DNA of 64,000 nt from Sunxiuqinia sp965372405 (GCA_965372405.1 CBDVCE010000001.1:62001-126000); one strand, 5' to 3'. Shown: positions 25,620 to 35,290, counted from the first letter of the stretch. The notes: generated from the sequence alone by a model not told the origin. Made by a program: numbers and translations.

Positions 25620-26075
25620 TTATTTAAAAACTCTTTTCAATGGTGCAAGAGCAATAGCTAGAATAGCTAATCCAAAGAGTAAATAGGTCGCATATAAACC
25701 TGTTCCAACCATTTTTGAGATACTTGCTGTTAAAGTACCATCAGCAAGAAATTTCTCTACTCCGAAAAAAGTAGGAATTGCATCGGAAGCAAGTACATAA
25801 GCAATTGCGAGAACAACTGCGGCAAACAGTAAAGAAATTAGGCCTCTTTTAGCAGCAACTTTGTCTGTAAACGTAGTTATTAATGCAGCAACTACTGCTA
25901 TAACAGCACTAGCACCCAGTAATAAATATGACCAAACCATGTTGGTATTGATCCAGGCGCCCATAGTAGCGTCAGCTTCATTTTCGCTGATATTAGTCAT
26001 CATAGACACAATCAGAAAAGCTGAAACTGCCAAAAGCACCCATGAAACAATGGTTAATACTTTTTCAAGTTTCAT
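25620..26075 (-). CDS. Four-helix membrane protein of the exb operon
   Basis: This 151-aa protein lies between exbB and exbD and is translated 8 nt after the exbB stop. It has four hydrophobic segments (about 6-26, 46-66, 76-96 and 126-146), with WSYLLLGASAVIAVVAALI and YLLFGLAILAIALAPL. No assigned family is known to me, but similar proteins sit at this place in other Bacteroidota exb operons. It may be an extra subunit of the ExbBD motor; that is inference. Confidence 0.78.
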   Translation of the reverse strand: MKLEKVLTIVSWVLLAVSAFLIVSMMTNISENEADATMGAWINTNMVWSYLLLGASAVIAVVAALITTFTDKVAAKRGLISLLFAAVVLAIAYVLASDAIPTFFGVEKFLADGTLTASISKMVGTGLYATYLLFGLAILAIALAPLKRVFK

Positions 26076-26083
26076 AAGTTCAA

Positions 26084-26896
26084 TTATTTTTTAAGATTGT
26101 GTTTTACAAGAATATCAATCAATGAAATTGAAGCATCTTCCATGCTATTGATAATACCATCAATTTTAGAAATACAATAGTTATAGAATACTTGTAGGAT
26201 CATTGCAACAACAAGACCAGATACAGTAGTAATCAATGCAACTTTAATACCACCAGCTACAAGAGCAGGACTAATATCACCAGCAACTTCAATTGCATCA
26301 AATGCTGCAATCATACCAATTACTGTTCCCATGAAACCAAGCATAGGTGCAAGAGCGATAAACAATGAAATCCAGCTTAAACCTTTTTCAAGTAAGCCAG
26401 CTTGAACACCACCATAAGCAACAACAGTTTTTTCAACTACATCTAAACCTTCTTCTGAACGATCAAGACCTTGGTAGAAAATACTGGCAACAGGACCACG
26501 AGTGTTACGACAAACTTCTTTAGCCGCTTCGATACCACCGTTATCTAATGCGTCTTCTACATTTATTAAAAGTTTTTTGTTGTTAGTTGTTGAAAGGTTA
26601 AGGTAAATAACTCTTTCCAAAGACATTGCCAAACCTAAAATCAAACAAATCAATACAAAAGACATGAAAGTTGGGTTACCTTCAATAAATTTTTGTTTGA
26701 TCTGACTGTGTAATGATTTTCCTTCTTCAGTAGAAGCAGCTTGTTCTTCTTCAACGATAGCAGATGGAACTTCAGCAGGTGTCGATTCTGCAATTTCTGT
26801 TGCTTGTTCAGACTGATCCTGAGCAACGGCATTATTGGACACTCCGATGTAAAGCATCCCGATTACTGCTATAAACGCAAATAGTTTTTTCATCAT
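26084..26896 (-). CDS. exbB: ExbB/TolQ/MotA proton channel protein
   Basis: This 270-aa protein has an N-terminal signal-like helix (1-24, ending NAVAQ), a Glu/Ala-rich periplasmic linker (about 25-65) and three further transmembrane segments with the conserved MotA/TolQ region (about 165-245: GLSWISLFIALAPMLGFMGT, AFDAIEVAGDISPALVAGGI). The extended N terminus is usual for Bacteroidota ExbB. It is the first gene of the exbB-orf-exbD-exbD operon. Confidence 0.95.
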   Translation of the reverse strand: MMKKLFAFIAVIGMLYIGVSNNAVAQDQSEQATEIAESTPAEVPSAIVEEEQAASTEEGKSLHSQIKQKFIEGNPTFMSFVLICLILGLAMSLERVIYLNLSTTNNKKLLINVEDALDNGGIEAAKEVCRNTRGPVASIFYQGLDRSEEGLDVVEKTVVAYGGVQAGLLEKGLSWISLFIALAPMLGFMGTVIGMIAAFDAIEVAGDISPALVAGGIKVALITTVSGLVVAMILQVFYNYCISKIDGIINSMEDASISLIDILVKHNLKK

Positions 26897-27130
26897 TGGT
26901 TTTAATTTTAATTAGTAAATCTCTTATTTCAAATTTGTTATGTTGTGTTTTAAAAACTAGTTCAATTACTATGTCATGAAATCTCCTTAAAGCGTAGTAA
27001 ACAATTCATTCATCAAATGTGTTTTCTATGCAATAAATTTAAGGATTAGGTTTTTGATTCTACTTTAAGTGTTACTATGCACAGATAATAACTTGATCAT
27101 CAACTATTCAGAAAAAATAAGAACTCCCCG

Positions 27131-27218
27131 CGGAGAGAGAGGGATTCGAACCCTCGGTACCCTTGCGGGGTACACACGCTTTCCAGGCGTGCCAGTTAAG
27201 CCACTCCTGCACCTCTCC
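27131..27218 (-). tRNA. tRNA-Ser(GGA)
   Basis: On the minus strand the sequence folds as a class II tRNA with a 7-bp acceptor stem (GGAGAGG paired with TCTCTCC, one G-T pair), a GGTTCGAATCC T-arm, a long variable arm (TACCCCGCAAGGGTA) and an anticodon loop CTGGAAA, anticodon GGA, reading UCC and UCU. The discriminator base is G, as expected for serine tRNA. CCA is not encoded. Confidence 0.96.
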
Positions 27219-27283
27219 AGTATATTCTGCCCCCAGAATTTTCAGGGCTGCAAAATACAAAAAAATTGTGAAATAAAAATAAG

Positions 27284-28309
27284 CTATTCACTTATTTCCC
27301 CACTCAAACTTTTATGCAAGTGTAGCTTTATATCTTCCTGATTTAAACCTTGCGCCAAAAGGAACATAAGTTTGGTGACAGCAGCCTCCGTTGTCATATC
27401 CTTCCCACTCACCACGCCTGCGTTTAAAAGCTTCCTGCTTGCCTCATAGTGCCCCATCTTAACAGCACCTCCCGGACATTGTGTTACATTCAAAAAAATG
27501 ATTCTTTGTTTGATTGCTTTTGAAATCACACGTACCAACCAAGGTGCAGTTGGCACATTTCCAGAACCAAAAGTTTCCAAAACAACACCTTTTAAACCAG
27601 GTATATTTACAATATTTTCAAAGACCGTCCGGCTCATTCCGGGAAATACTTTCAGAACTACAACGTGCTCATTAAAATCTGAACTTATTTTTAGTATCCC
27701 TTTATTTTTGGGATAATAAATATTATCTGTGAAGTAATTAATATCGACCCCGGCATTAGCCAGAAGTGGATAATTAACCGAATCAAAAGCCCTGAAATGA
27801 TCAGCATGCCTTTTACTTATCCGGTTTCCCCTATATAATTTATTGTCAAAATAAACGCAAACTTCAGGAACAATAGTCATGCCATTTTTCTGAGCTGCAG
27901 CAATCTCAACCGATGTAATTAAATTTTCCTTTCCATCAGTCCTAAAAATCCCAATTGGAAGCTGAGAACCGGTCATCACCACTGGCTTATCAAGGTTCTC
28001 AAGCATATAACTCAACGCTGAAGCTGTATAAGCCATTGTATCAGTACCATGCAATACTACAAAACCATCATAACGATTATAGTTTCGTTGAATTGTTCTT
28101 GCTAATTTACCCCACACCTTTGGGTTCATATCCGAAGAATCAATGGGAGGATTAAATGCTATGGTTTCAAGATGATAGCCCAATCGATTAAGCTCAGGAA
28201 CTTCATCTAAAATCTGATCAAACTTGACAGGACTTAAACCGGAACCAGTTTTTTGAACCATCCCAATTGTTCCGCCTGTGTAGATCAGTAAAATTGAAGG
28301 TTTTTTCAA
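27284..28309 (-). CDS. ansA: L-asparaginase, type I (cytoplasmic)
   Basis: This 341-aa enzyme hydrolyses asparagine to aspartate and ammonia. It has the two threonine motifs IYTGGTIGM (about 9-17) and VVLHGTDTMAYTASALS (about 83-99). No signal peptide is present, fitting the cytoplasmic type I enzyme. The start is a TTG (28309): no ATG lies upstream in frame, MKKPSILLIYTGG fits homologues, and a -7 element lies 21 nt before it. tatD lies 41 nt upstream on the same strand. Confidence 0.95.
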   Translation of the reverse strand: MKKPSILLIYTGGTIGMVQKTGSGLSPVKFDQILDEVPELNRLGYHLETIAFNPPIDSSDMNPKVWGKLARTIQRNYNRYDGFVVLHGTDTMAYTASALSYMLENLDKPVVMTGSQLPIGIFRTDGKENLITSVEIAAAQKNGMTIVPEVCVYFDNKLYRGNRISKRHADHFRAFDSVNYPLLANAGVDINYFTDNIYYPKNKGILKISSDFNEHVVVLKVFPGMSRTVFENIVNIPGLKGVVLETFGSGNVPTAPWLVRVISKAIKQRIIFLNVTQCPGGAVKMGHYEASRKLLNAGVVSGKDMTTEAAVTKLMFLLAQGLNQEDIKLHLHKSLSGEISE

Positions 28310-28330
28310 GATACAGTAGTTTTTATATAC

Positions 28331-28338
28331 AAATGTAG
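28331..28338 (-). promoter_or_regulatory. Possible -7 element before ansA
   Basis: On the minus strand TACATTTG matches TAnnTTTG and ends 21 nt before the TTG start of ansA, within the short gap after tatD. A -33 element would fall in the end of tatD and was not found. Confidence 0.4.
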
Positions 28339-28350
28339 TTAAAGCAATGA

Positions 28351-29115
28351 TTAAATACCGAACAATCTTGTTGCATTTTCGGTAGTAACTTTTGCAATTT
28401 CTCCAACTGTAGTGTTATGAATTTCAGCAATTTTTCTTGCTATATATATAAGGTAAGCACTTTCATTTCTTTTCCCTCGGTTAGGTGCTGGAGTCAGATA
28501 AGGAGAATCGGTTTCTAAAACCATGTGAGAAGGGTCAATATTTTCCAATACTTTATCCAAACCACTATTTTTAAATGTAACAATACCACCAATCCCAAGC
28601 TTAAATCCTAAATCGATAATTTGATTTGCTTGCTCTACAGAACCTGTAAAACTATGGAATATCCCTGTCAGCTCATCGGTATTTTCTTCTTTAAGAACCT
28701 CAAATGTTTCATGAAAAGAATCCCGAACATGGATGACAACCGGAAGTTTATATTTTTTAGCAAGGTTTATTTGGTATCTAAAAGCTTTTACCTGCTCCTC
28801 TAAAAAAGCAGTCTCCCAATATAAATCGATTCCAATTTCACCAACCCCATAGAACTTTCTTTTCGCCAACCAATACTCAACCAATTGAAGTTCTTCCTGA
28901 TAATCCTCGTTAACAGATGTTGGATGCAAGCCCATTAAGGGATAACATATCTGCGGATAATTATCAACAAGATCAAGCATCTTTTTTACTGAAGAACTAT
29001 CAATGTTTGGTAATACAATCTTACGAATGTCGTTTTCGTAGGATCGCTTTACGACCTCATCAATATCATTAATAAAATCTTCGGAATATATATGTGAGTG
29101 TGTATCTATGAGCAT
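28351..29115 (-). CDS. tatD: TatD-family metal-dependent DNase
   Basis: This 254-aa TIM-barrel hydrolase has the metal-binding DTHSHIY (H6, H8), GEIGIDLYWE, PVVIHVRDSF, GIFHSFTGS and ETDSPYLTP motifs of the TatD/YcfH family. Members cleave DNA 3' to 5' in repair and turnover. Length is normal. It is probably cotranscribed with ansA, as in other Bacteroidota. Confidence 0.95.
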   Translation of the reverse strand: MLIDTHSHIYSEDFINDIDEVVKRSYENDIRKIVLPNIDSSSVKKMLDLVDNYPQICYPLMGLHPTSVNEDYQEELQLVEYWLAKRKFYGVGEIGIDLYWETAFLEEQVKAFRYQINLAKKYKLPVVIHVRDSFHETFEVLKEENTDELTGIFHSFTGSVEQANQIIDLGFKLGIGGIVTFKNSGLDKVLENIDPSHMVLETDSPYLTPAPNRGKRNESAYLIYIARKIAEIHNTTVGEIAKVTTENATRLFGI

Positions 29116-29269
29116 TTTAAAAAATTTGCTCCAAAGAAAACATTTTAAAATGAAGTGACCTTAAAAGGAACATTATCTAAATGATAATTCAATCAAAACA
29201 GCCCGGATAATCTATAAAAACAGACTCTCCGAGCTATATCTTAATTCTTCAAAACAAATACTATTTCTT

Positions 29270-30613
29270 TTAAACAACTCCCTGAGCGAGCATCGCATCG
29301 GCAACTTTTACAAAACCGCCAACATTTGCTCCTTTCACATAGTTGATCTTATTCCCGTTTTTGCCATATTTTACACAGGCCTCATGAATTTCTCGCATGA
29401 TTATATGCAAACGGGCATCCACTTCTTCGCGAGTCCAATTTAGTCGTTGACTGTTCTGTGTCATCTCCAAACCAGAAACAGCAACACCTCCAGCATTCAC
29501 AGCTTTCCCTGGCGCATAATGCATTTTCTCAGCCAAATATTCAACAGCATCAGCAGTACATCCCATGTTAGAAGCTTCTGACAGCATAAAGCAACCGTTT
29601 TCAACTAACATTTTTGCATCATCCAAATCAACTTCATTTTCCGTAGCACAAGGAATAGCAATATCAACTGGGACTTCCCAAGGTTTTTTATCTGGGAAGA
29701 ATTCAGCTCCAAACTCATCAGCATATGGTTCTACAATATCATTATTTGTTGAACGTAATTCAAGCAAGTAGTCAACCTTATCACCTGTAATTCCTTCTGC
29801 ATCATAAATGTACCCATCAGGCCCGGAAATAGTAACAACCTTGCCACCCAGTTCATTAATCTTGGCAATTGCCCCCCAGGCAACATTTCCAAAGCCAGAC
29901 ACACTAAACGTATGACCTTCAATCTTCTTATCTAGCTGCTCAAGCATATGCTGTGTAAAATAAACTGCACCAAATCCGGTTGCTTCAGGACGAATCAAAC
30001 TTCCACCCCAAGCTAAACCTTTACCAGTTAAAACTCCGGTAAACTCATTCCGAATTCGCTTGTATTGGCCAAACAAATAACCGATTTCACGGCCACCAAC
30101 ACCAATATCCCCTGCTGGAACATCTGTATTTGGCCCGATATGGCGCTGCAACTCCGTCATAAAACTTTGACAAAAGTGCATAATCTCATTATCTGATTTT
30201 CCTTTTGGGCTAAAATCAGAACCACCTTTACCTCCACCCATCGGAAGTGTTGTCAAACTATTTTTAAAGATTTGTTCAAACCCTAAAAATTTTAAAATTG
30301 AAAGTGTAACTGTCGGGTGAAATCTCAAGCCACCTTTATAAGGGCCAAGCGCCGAATTAAACTCAACACGGTAACCGCGGTTAACCTGAACATCACCTTG
30401 GTCATCAATCCATGGAACACGGAACATTACTACCCGTTCAGGTTCAACCATGCGTTCGAGGATTTTTGCCTTTTGATATCTTGGATTTCGTTGATAAACA
30501 TCCCATACGGACTCAACAACTTCATGAACTGCCTGATGAAATTCATTCTCACCTGGTGTACGGGCTTTTAAAGCCTCCATAAATTGATTCATATCTGTTT
30601 TCATCATACTCAT
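29270..30613 (-). CDS. gdhA: Glutamate dehydrogenase (copy 1)
   Basis: This 447-aa enzyme is a hexameric small-type glutamate dehydrogenase that interconverts 2-oxoglutarate plus ammonia and glutamate. The substrate motif PMGGGKGGSDF, PAGDIGVGGREIGYLFGQYKR, and the nucleotide-binding VSGFGNVAWGAIAKINELGG are present. A second full-length copy lies just upstream (30848-32200). Cofactor preference (NADPH or NADH) cannot be read safely from sequence; Bacteroides are known to carry one of each kind. Confidence 0.95.
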   Translation of the reverse strand: MSMMKTDMNQFMEALKARTPGENEFHQAVHEVVESVWDVYQRNPRYQKAKILERMVEPERVVMFRVPWIDDQGDVQVNRGYRVEFNSALGPYKGGLRFHPTVTLSILKFLGFEQIFKNSLTTLPMGGGKGGSDFSPKGKSDNEIMHFCQSFMTELQRHIGPNTDVPAGDIGVGGREIGYLFGQYKRIRNEFTGVLTGKGLAWGGSLIRPEATGFGAVYFTQHMLEQLDKKIEGHTFSVSGFGNVAWGAIAKINELGGKVVTISGPDGYIYDAEGITGDKVDYLLELRSTNNDIVEPYADEFGAEFFPDKKPWEVPVDIAIPCATENEVDLDDAKMLVENGCFMLSEASNMGCTADAVEYLAEKMHYAPGKAVNAGGVAVSGLEMTQNSQRLNWTREEVDARLHIIMREIHEACVKYGKNGNKINYVKGANVGGFVKVADAMLAQGVV

Positions 30614-30785
30614 TTTAATTCAAAAATGATTCGTATTTTTCCTGACAAAGGAATAGACGAAAATAATTCTAAAAACTGATTTTCGCCCAGAAAAACCCAA
30701 ACACCACAATGTTTAATAACACCGTTATTGAACAGGTTTTACAAATAGTTATATTATACCCTTAGCTTCAGTTAATAATAAAAAA

Positions 30786-30811
30786 TGGGCATCCAGAAAA
30801 CTGGAAACCCA
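30786..30811 (-). terminator. Terminator of glutamate dehydrogenase copy 2
   Basis: TGGG-CA-TCCAG-AAAA-CTGGA-AA-CCCA forms an interrupted hairpin; on the minus strand CATTTTTTATT follows. It separates the two dehydrogenase genes, so they are probably transcribed independently. Confidence 0.7.
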
Positions 30812-30847
30812 CTCTACAAATTTTAAGATCTAACTACTCAAATATAT

Positions 30848-32200
30848 CTAAACAATGCCTTGAGCCATCATTGCAGTTGCGATTTTCACAAAGCCTCCAA
30901 TGTTTGCTCCATCAACATAATTCACCCAACCGTCAGCCTGAGTTCCATGTTTCACACACATTTCATGAATATTTTTCATGATCGTATGTAAGCGTCCGTC
31001 AACCTCTTCACGACTCCAGTTTAGACGCATACTATTTTGAGCCATCTCTAAGCCAGACACTGCAACACCACCGGCATTCGCAGCTTTTCCAGGAGCATAC
31101 AATATTTTTGCCTTTTGGTAAGCCTGAATGGCTTCAGGCGTCGAAGGCATATTTGCACCTTCAGAAACTACATAGCATCCATTTTTCAGTAAAGTTGCAG
31201 CATCGTTAGCATCCAATTCATTCTCAGTAGCACTTGGCAAAGCGACATCGCAAGCAACAAACCAAGGTCTTTTCCCTGCATGATACTCGCATCCATATTT
31301 ATCGGCATACTCCTTAATACGTCCTCGTTGAACATTTTTGAGATCCATCACATAATCAAGTTTTTCACGATCAATTCCTTCCGGATCATAAATTGAACCT
31401 CCAGAATCAGAAAGTGTCACCACCTTACCTCCCAGTTCAATAACTTTTTCAGTAGCGAATTGAGCCACATTCCCAGAACCAGATACGGTAACTACTTTCC
31501 CTTTAAATGATTCGCCTTTTTGCTTCATCATTTCTTCAGCAAAATAAACCGCACCATAACCTGTAGCCTCCGGACGAATTAAGCTTCCTCCCCACTCTAA
31601 ACCCTTACCAGTTAAAACACCAGTAAATTCGTTTCTCAATCTCTTGTATTGTCCAAATAAGAAACCAATTTCACGACCACCTACTCCAATATCTCCTGCT
31701 GGAATATCAGTATTTGGTCCGATATGGCGCTGCAATTCGGTCATAAAGCTTTGGCAAAAACGCATTACTTCATTGTCAGTTTTATTCTTTGGATCGAAAT
31801 CAGAACCACCTTTACCACCTCCCAATGGCAAACTTGTCAGACTATTTTTAAATACCTGCTCAAAAGCCAAAAACTTTAAAATACTTAGGTTCACTGTTGG
31901 GTGAAACCGCAATCCTCCTTTGTAAGGCCCGATTGCAGAATTCATCTCAATTCTGAAACCACGATTCACATGAACATTGCCTTTATCATCTACCCATGGA
32001 ACACGAAATTGAAGGACTCGTTCTGGTTCCGTTATACGCTCCAGCACTTTTGCTTTTAAATACCGAGGGTTCTCAACTAAAAATGGAGCAAGAGACTCTG
32101 CTACTTCATGAACAGCCTGGTGAAATTCAGTCTGAAAAGGGTCACGAGCCTTAACATAGCGCATAAACTCTTCAATAAATTGATGTGTCGTCTTAGTCAT
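30848..32200 (-). CDS. gdhA: Glutamate dehydrogenase (copy 2)
   Basis: This 450-aa protein is closely similar to copy 1 along its whole length, including PLGGGKGGSDF, PAGDIGVGGREIGFLFGQYKR and a Rossmann motif VSGSGNVAQFATEKVIELGG. The two differ in the nucleotide-binding part (GSGNVAQ here, GFGNVAW in copy 1) and in charged surface residues, consistent with different cofactor use or regulation. It is divergent from the cyclophilin gene. Confidence 0.95.
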   Translation of the reverse strand: MTKTTHQFIEEFMRYVKARDPFQTEFHQAVHEVAESLAPFLVENPRYLKAKVLERITEPERVLQFRVPWVDDKGNVHVNRGFRIEMNSAIGPYKGGLRFHPTVNLSILKFLAFEQVFKNSLTSLPLGGGKGGSDFDPKNKTDNEVMRFCQSFMTELQRHIGPNTDIPAGDIGVGGREIGFLFGQYKRLRNEFTGVLTGKGLEWGGSLIRPEATGYGAVYFAEEMMKQKGESFKGKVVTVSGSGNVAQFATEKVIELGGKVVTLSDSGGSIYDPEGIDREKLDYVMDLKNVQRGRIKEYADKYGCEYHAGKRPWFVACDVALPSATENELDANDAATLLKNGCYVVSEGANMPSTPEAIQAYQKAKILYAPGKAANAGGVAVSGLEMAQNSMRLNWSREEVDGRLHTIMKNIHEMCVKHGTQADGWVNYVDGANIGGFVKIATAMMAQGIV

Positions 32201-32478
32201 GATGTTTCATTTATATTTTGACTTTAAGTTCTTAAATAAGTAGATTTAATACAATCTGTTATTAAACAGAGACATAGATGGAATTTCAAGATAAAAGTCA
32301 TATTTTAAATAACTCCAATTTATTGTTGGCATATCATTGAAGCAGAATCGAATTATTTCTTTCAATAATTATTTGAAATAATATCACGTACTTCCCGGTT
32401 TATTTTCTGGCTGCTATTGGAATACTAAGCAGCATATTAATTATTTTAAAAAAAGGACATCAACCTTACATCGAATCA

Positions 32479-32511
32479 TTTTGTTGGTGATAATTACAAA
32501 TTGTATTTTTA
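32479..32511 (+). promoter_or_regulatory. Likely promoter of the cyclophilin gene
   Basis: TTTTG (32479-32483) and TATTTTTA (32504-32511) are 20 bases apart, a near match to the Bacteroidota consensus with one mismatch at the last position. The rest of the 335-bp gap (32201-32535) shows no gene or repeat. Confidence 0.45.
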
Positions 32512-32535
32512 CCGGCTCATTCAAATTTTGAAAAA

Positions 32536-32973
32536 ATGAAACAAGCAGAAATTCATACCAGCAAAGGTTTAATGAAAGTGGAACTTTACGAAGAAGATGC
32601 ACCTGGCACAGTTGAAAATTTCGTGAAACTATCAAAAGATGGATTCTACGATGGATTAACTTTTCACCGTGTACTTCCAAATTTTGTTATTCAAGGTGGA
32701 TGCCCAGACGGAACTGGAGCTGGCGGCCCTGGATACAGCATCAAATGTGAACTTGATGGTAACAATCAACATCATGATCGTGGTGTTTTGTCAATGGCAC
32801 ATGCAGGACGTAATACTGGCGGCTCACAATTTTTTGTTTGCCACAGTCGTGAAAATACAGCTCACCTTGACCGCAACCACACTTGCTTTGGGAAAGTTAT
32901 TGAAGGTGTCGAGGTTATTGACAACATTTGTCAAGGCGATGAAATTGAAAAGATCGTTGTTATTGAAGGGTAG
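32536..32973 (+). CDS. Peptidyl-prolyl cis-trans isomerase (cyclophilin)
   Basis: This 145-aa, single-domain cyclophilin has no signal peptide. Diagnostic stretches are DGLTFHRVLPNFVIQGGCP (active-site Arg and Phe), GVLSMAHAGRNTGGSQFFV and HLDRNHTCFGKVIEG. It accelerates proline isomerisation in protein folding in the cytoplasm. The usual tryptophan near the C-terminal third is replaced by His in HLDRNHT, common in bacterial forms. Confidence 0.94.
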   Translation: MKQAEIHTSKGLMKVELYEEDAPGTVENFVKLSKDGFYDGLTFHRVLPNFVIQGGCPDGTGAGGPGYSIKCELDGNNQHHDRGVLSMAHAGRNTGGSQFFVCHSRENTAHLDRNHTCFGKVIEGVEVIDNICQGDEIEKIVVIEG

Positions 32974-33046
32974 TTTATAAAACTTTACAATCAACCTTGT
33001 CCAACCAATTAAATGAAGATAAGGTTGATTACATTTTTTCTAAAAG

Positions 33047-33316
33047 ATGAATCAAAAGAAAAACTGGCAAATTAAATTGGGGATATTCCTGATGATCTTC
33101 AGTGGAGTATTTTTTGGATTGATATTCCTAATCCCATTCATGGAGCTTGAAACCAAGCAAAAAGTATTCTGGTCATCAGCCAGCTTTATTGCCATGGAGG
33201 TTGTTTTTTGGTCAGGAGGATTACTCGTTGGCAAAGAACTTTTCATCAGGTACAAAACCAAACTAAATCCTATAAATTGGTTTAAGAAAAAGGATGCCCC
33301 TGTTGAAGAAGAATAA
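33047..33316 (+). CDS. Small two-helix membrane protein (transporter-suffix type)
   Basis: This 89-aa protein has two transmembrane helices (about 9-30 and 41-62) with FLMIFSGVFFGLIFLIPF and a basic tail ending in acidic residues (KKKDAPVEEE). It resembles the short transporter suffix domain proteins, which match the end of some transporters. Function unknown. It ends 1 nt before the end of the convergent MFS gene on the other strand, leaving no gap. Confidence 0.7.
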   Translation: MNQKKNWQIKLGIFLMIFSGVFFGLIFLIPFMELETKQKVFWSSASFIAMEVVFWSGGLLVGKELFIRYKTKLNPINWFKKKDAPVEEE

Positions 33317-34495
33317 TTATTCTTTTATTTCTGGTTTCACCAACACTAAAACAATCAGGAACATTAGAAGTGCCGCTACTGCACCTGCAAAAAAGGATAA
33401 GCTAATTCCACCGATAGCATAAAATACTCCAATCACTAATGGGCCAATGGTTTGTCCAATACGGAGAACCATTGAATTAAGAGACATAAATGCAGCACGT
33501 TCGTGAATTGATGACAATCCAGCTAACATATTCATAATTGATGGTATCAAAATTCCATGCCCCAGGCCAAACAATGCAATCCCAATAAATATTTCCACCC
33601 AAACTGAAGAATATGCAAGAATAAGCATTGACAGTAAATACAACACCGCAGAAATTAAAAGCTGCTGTTTAGGCTGAATAATCTTACTAATCAAGGGAAG
33701 CTGAAACGATGTTAATGCTGTCACCAATGACATTAGAGACATTGCACCACCTATCACTACTGAATTAGCAGAAAAACTTTCTTTAAGTAGAATTGGGAAA
33801 TAAGTAAGATATGAGCCATAAAGTATTACAAATAATAAAATACTCACAATAAAAAGTCCCCAAACCGTAGAGCGATTAACAGTGCGCCAAACATTTCCAA
33901 AATATTCTTTCAGCCCAAGACGATTTTTGGGTTCTGGATTATTCAGACCAGAAATTACCCAAATCCCAAATGGAATTGCCAATAGCGGAAGAACAAATAC
34001 ATAGTGCCATCCCAACACCGTCAACACCCCTCCAATCGCAGGATAAGTAGCAGTGCCAATACTTAAAACACTTGCATTATATCCCATAGCGGCAGTTCGC
34101 TTTTCTCCTTTAAAAAGATCTCCAATCAGTGTCATGTTTAGGCTTGACAAAGCACTGGCACCAACACCCTGAACAAATCGAAGTAAAAGCAACATGTAAA
34201 AATCATGGGTGAAAACACAGGTAAATCCTGCAATGCCAAATACGAATAAAGAAGGCACCAAAATTACTTTACGCCCATGCCGATCAGCAAGAACTCCTGT
34301 TACTGGAGTAAGAAAAATACCTGGGAGTGTAAAAGCTGCAATGAGCCATCCTACCTGCTGAGTTGTAATTTCAAAATAATTGATAATTTCAGGAAAAGCA
34401 GGAGTAATACTAGCAACCCCCATCACTGCAAAAAGGGTTGTCCCAAAAATTACAATTAGGTTTTTATCTTTCAGTATTTCTTTACCACTCCCCAT
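33317..34495 (-). CDS. MFS transporter
   Basis: This 392-aa protein has about 12 transmembrane helices and the MFS signature GVLADRHGRKVILVPS between helices 2 and 3. Helix 4 (RFVQGVGASALSSLNMTLIGDLF) and helix 5 carry the pattern of drug:H+ antiporters (DHA1 family), so multidrug export is likely. The substrate is unknown and no regulator is adjacent. Confidence 0.9.
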   Translation of the reverse strand: MGSGKEILKDKNLIVIFGTTLFAVMGVASITPAFPEIINYFEITTQQVGWLIAAFTLPGIFLTPVTGVLADRHGRKVILVPSLFVFGIAGFTCVFTHDFYMLLLLRFVQGVGASALSSLNMTLIGDLFKGEKRTAAMGYNASVLSIGTATYPAIGGVLTVLGWHYVFVLPLLAIPFGIWVISGLNNPEPKNRLGLKEYFGNVWRTVNRSTVWGLFIVSILLFVILYGSYLTYFPILLKESFSANSVVIGGAMSLMSLVTALTSFQLPLISKIIQPKQQLLISAVLYLLSMLILAYSSVWVEIFIGIALFGLGHGILIPSIMNMLAGLSSIHERAAFMSLNSMVLRIGQTIGPLVIGVFYAIGGISLSFFAGAVAALLMFLIVLVLVKPEIKE

Positions 34496-34600
34496 ATACC
34501 AGAAAATGAATAACTAAGGTATTGTATTATAGAATACAAACAAAAAATGCACCCCTCAAACTTCAAGGATTGCATCTTTATATAGTATTATTTGAGTGTT

Positions 34601-35290
34601 CTATTTATTCATAATAATTGGAGCAAGTTCATCTTTTACCTTTTTAAATTCATCCTCTTCCAGCAATCCCAGATCAAACAATTCTTTTGTTTCTTTCAAC
34701 TTCGCAATGGCTTCGCCACGGGTCATTGGAGCATTTATACTTTTAATCTCCCCTGCAATAACTGCCTTTTCGTAATCAGTAACAGACATAAATTTGTTAA
34801 TCCCAAATGCTCTACCATTAGGTTCCCCTAAAAGCATCAATAATCTTAATGGTTTTTTCTTGCTCCCTTTATGAATCACTCTCATGTCTGAAATAACAAC
34901 AATCTCACCTTCCATTTTCGCAGGTGCATTATTGGGTGTTTGTCCATCAACAGCATTTAGCAGATTCCCAGCGCCACCGGGTCTGCCCATTATTACATTC
35001 GAAAAACTATTCTTTGTTTTTGATTTGGCACTGGCGACACCAAAAGTACCTCCTGTTCCAACTGCTGTTGTTGTTGTTTCCGAGCCTGAAGGAATCCCAA
35101 TTATAAGAGTATCTCCCAGAACTAAAACAGAACCATCAGCAGCTGTGTACTTTAAAACATGTGTATTATTTCTAATCAACTGAAACACTGAAGAATTTTG
35201 ACTGTCTTCATACGTTAGTTTATCAATTTGTTTCTGAGCAAAAACACTTATTGAAAACAATACGAAAAAGGCTAAAATTATTTTTTTCAT
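34601..35290 (-). CDS. Exported protein with SHOCT-like C terminus
   Basis: This 229-aa protein starts at the ATG at 35290 with a signal peptide (MKKIILAFFVLFSISVFAQ). The middle is beta-rich with a Thr/Gly-rich stretch (ETTTTAVGTGGTFG). The C terminus (about 190-225: EAIAKLKETKELFDLGLLEE) follows the SHOCT pattern of short amphipathic C-terminal domains. Function is unknown. An in-frame start at 35350 would put 20 residues before the signal peptide and is unlikely. Confidence 0.7.
   Translation of the reverse strand: MKKIILAFFVLFSISVFAQKQIDKLTYEDSQNSSVFQLIRNNTHVLKYTAADGSVLVLGDTLIIGIPSGSETTTTAVGTGGTFGVASAKSKTKNSFSNVIMGRPGGAGNLLNAVDGQTPNNAPAKMEGEIVVISDMRVIHKGSKKKPLRLLMLLGEPNGRAFGINKFMSVTDYEKAVIAGEIKSINAPMTRGEAIAKLKETKELFDLGLLEEDEFKKVKDELAPIIMNK

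Noticed and set aside
27015..27130. Further tRNA genes next to tRNA-Ser
   Set aside because: No second cloverleaf could be folded in the flanks.
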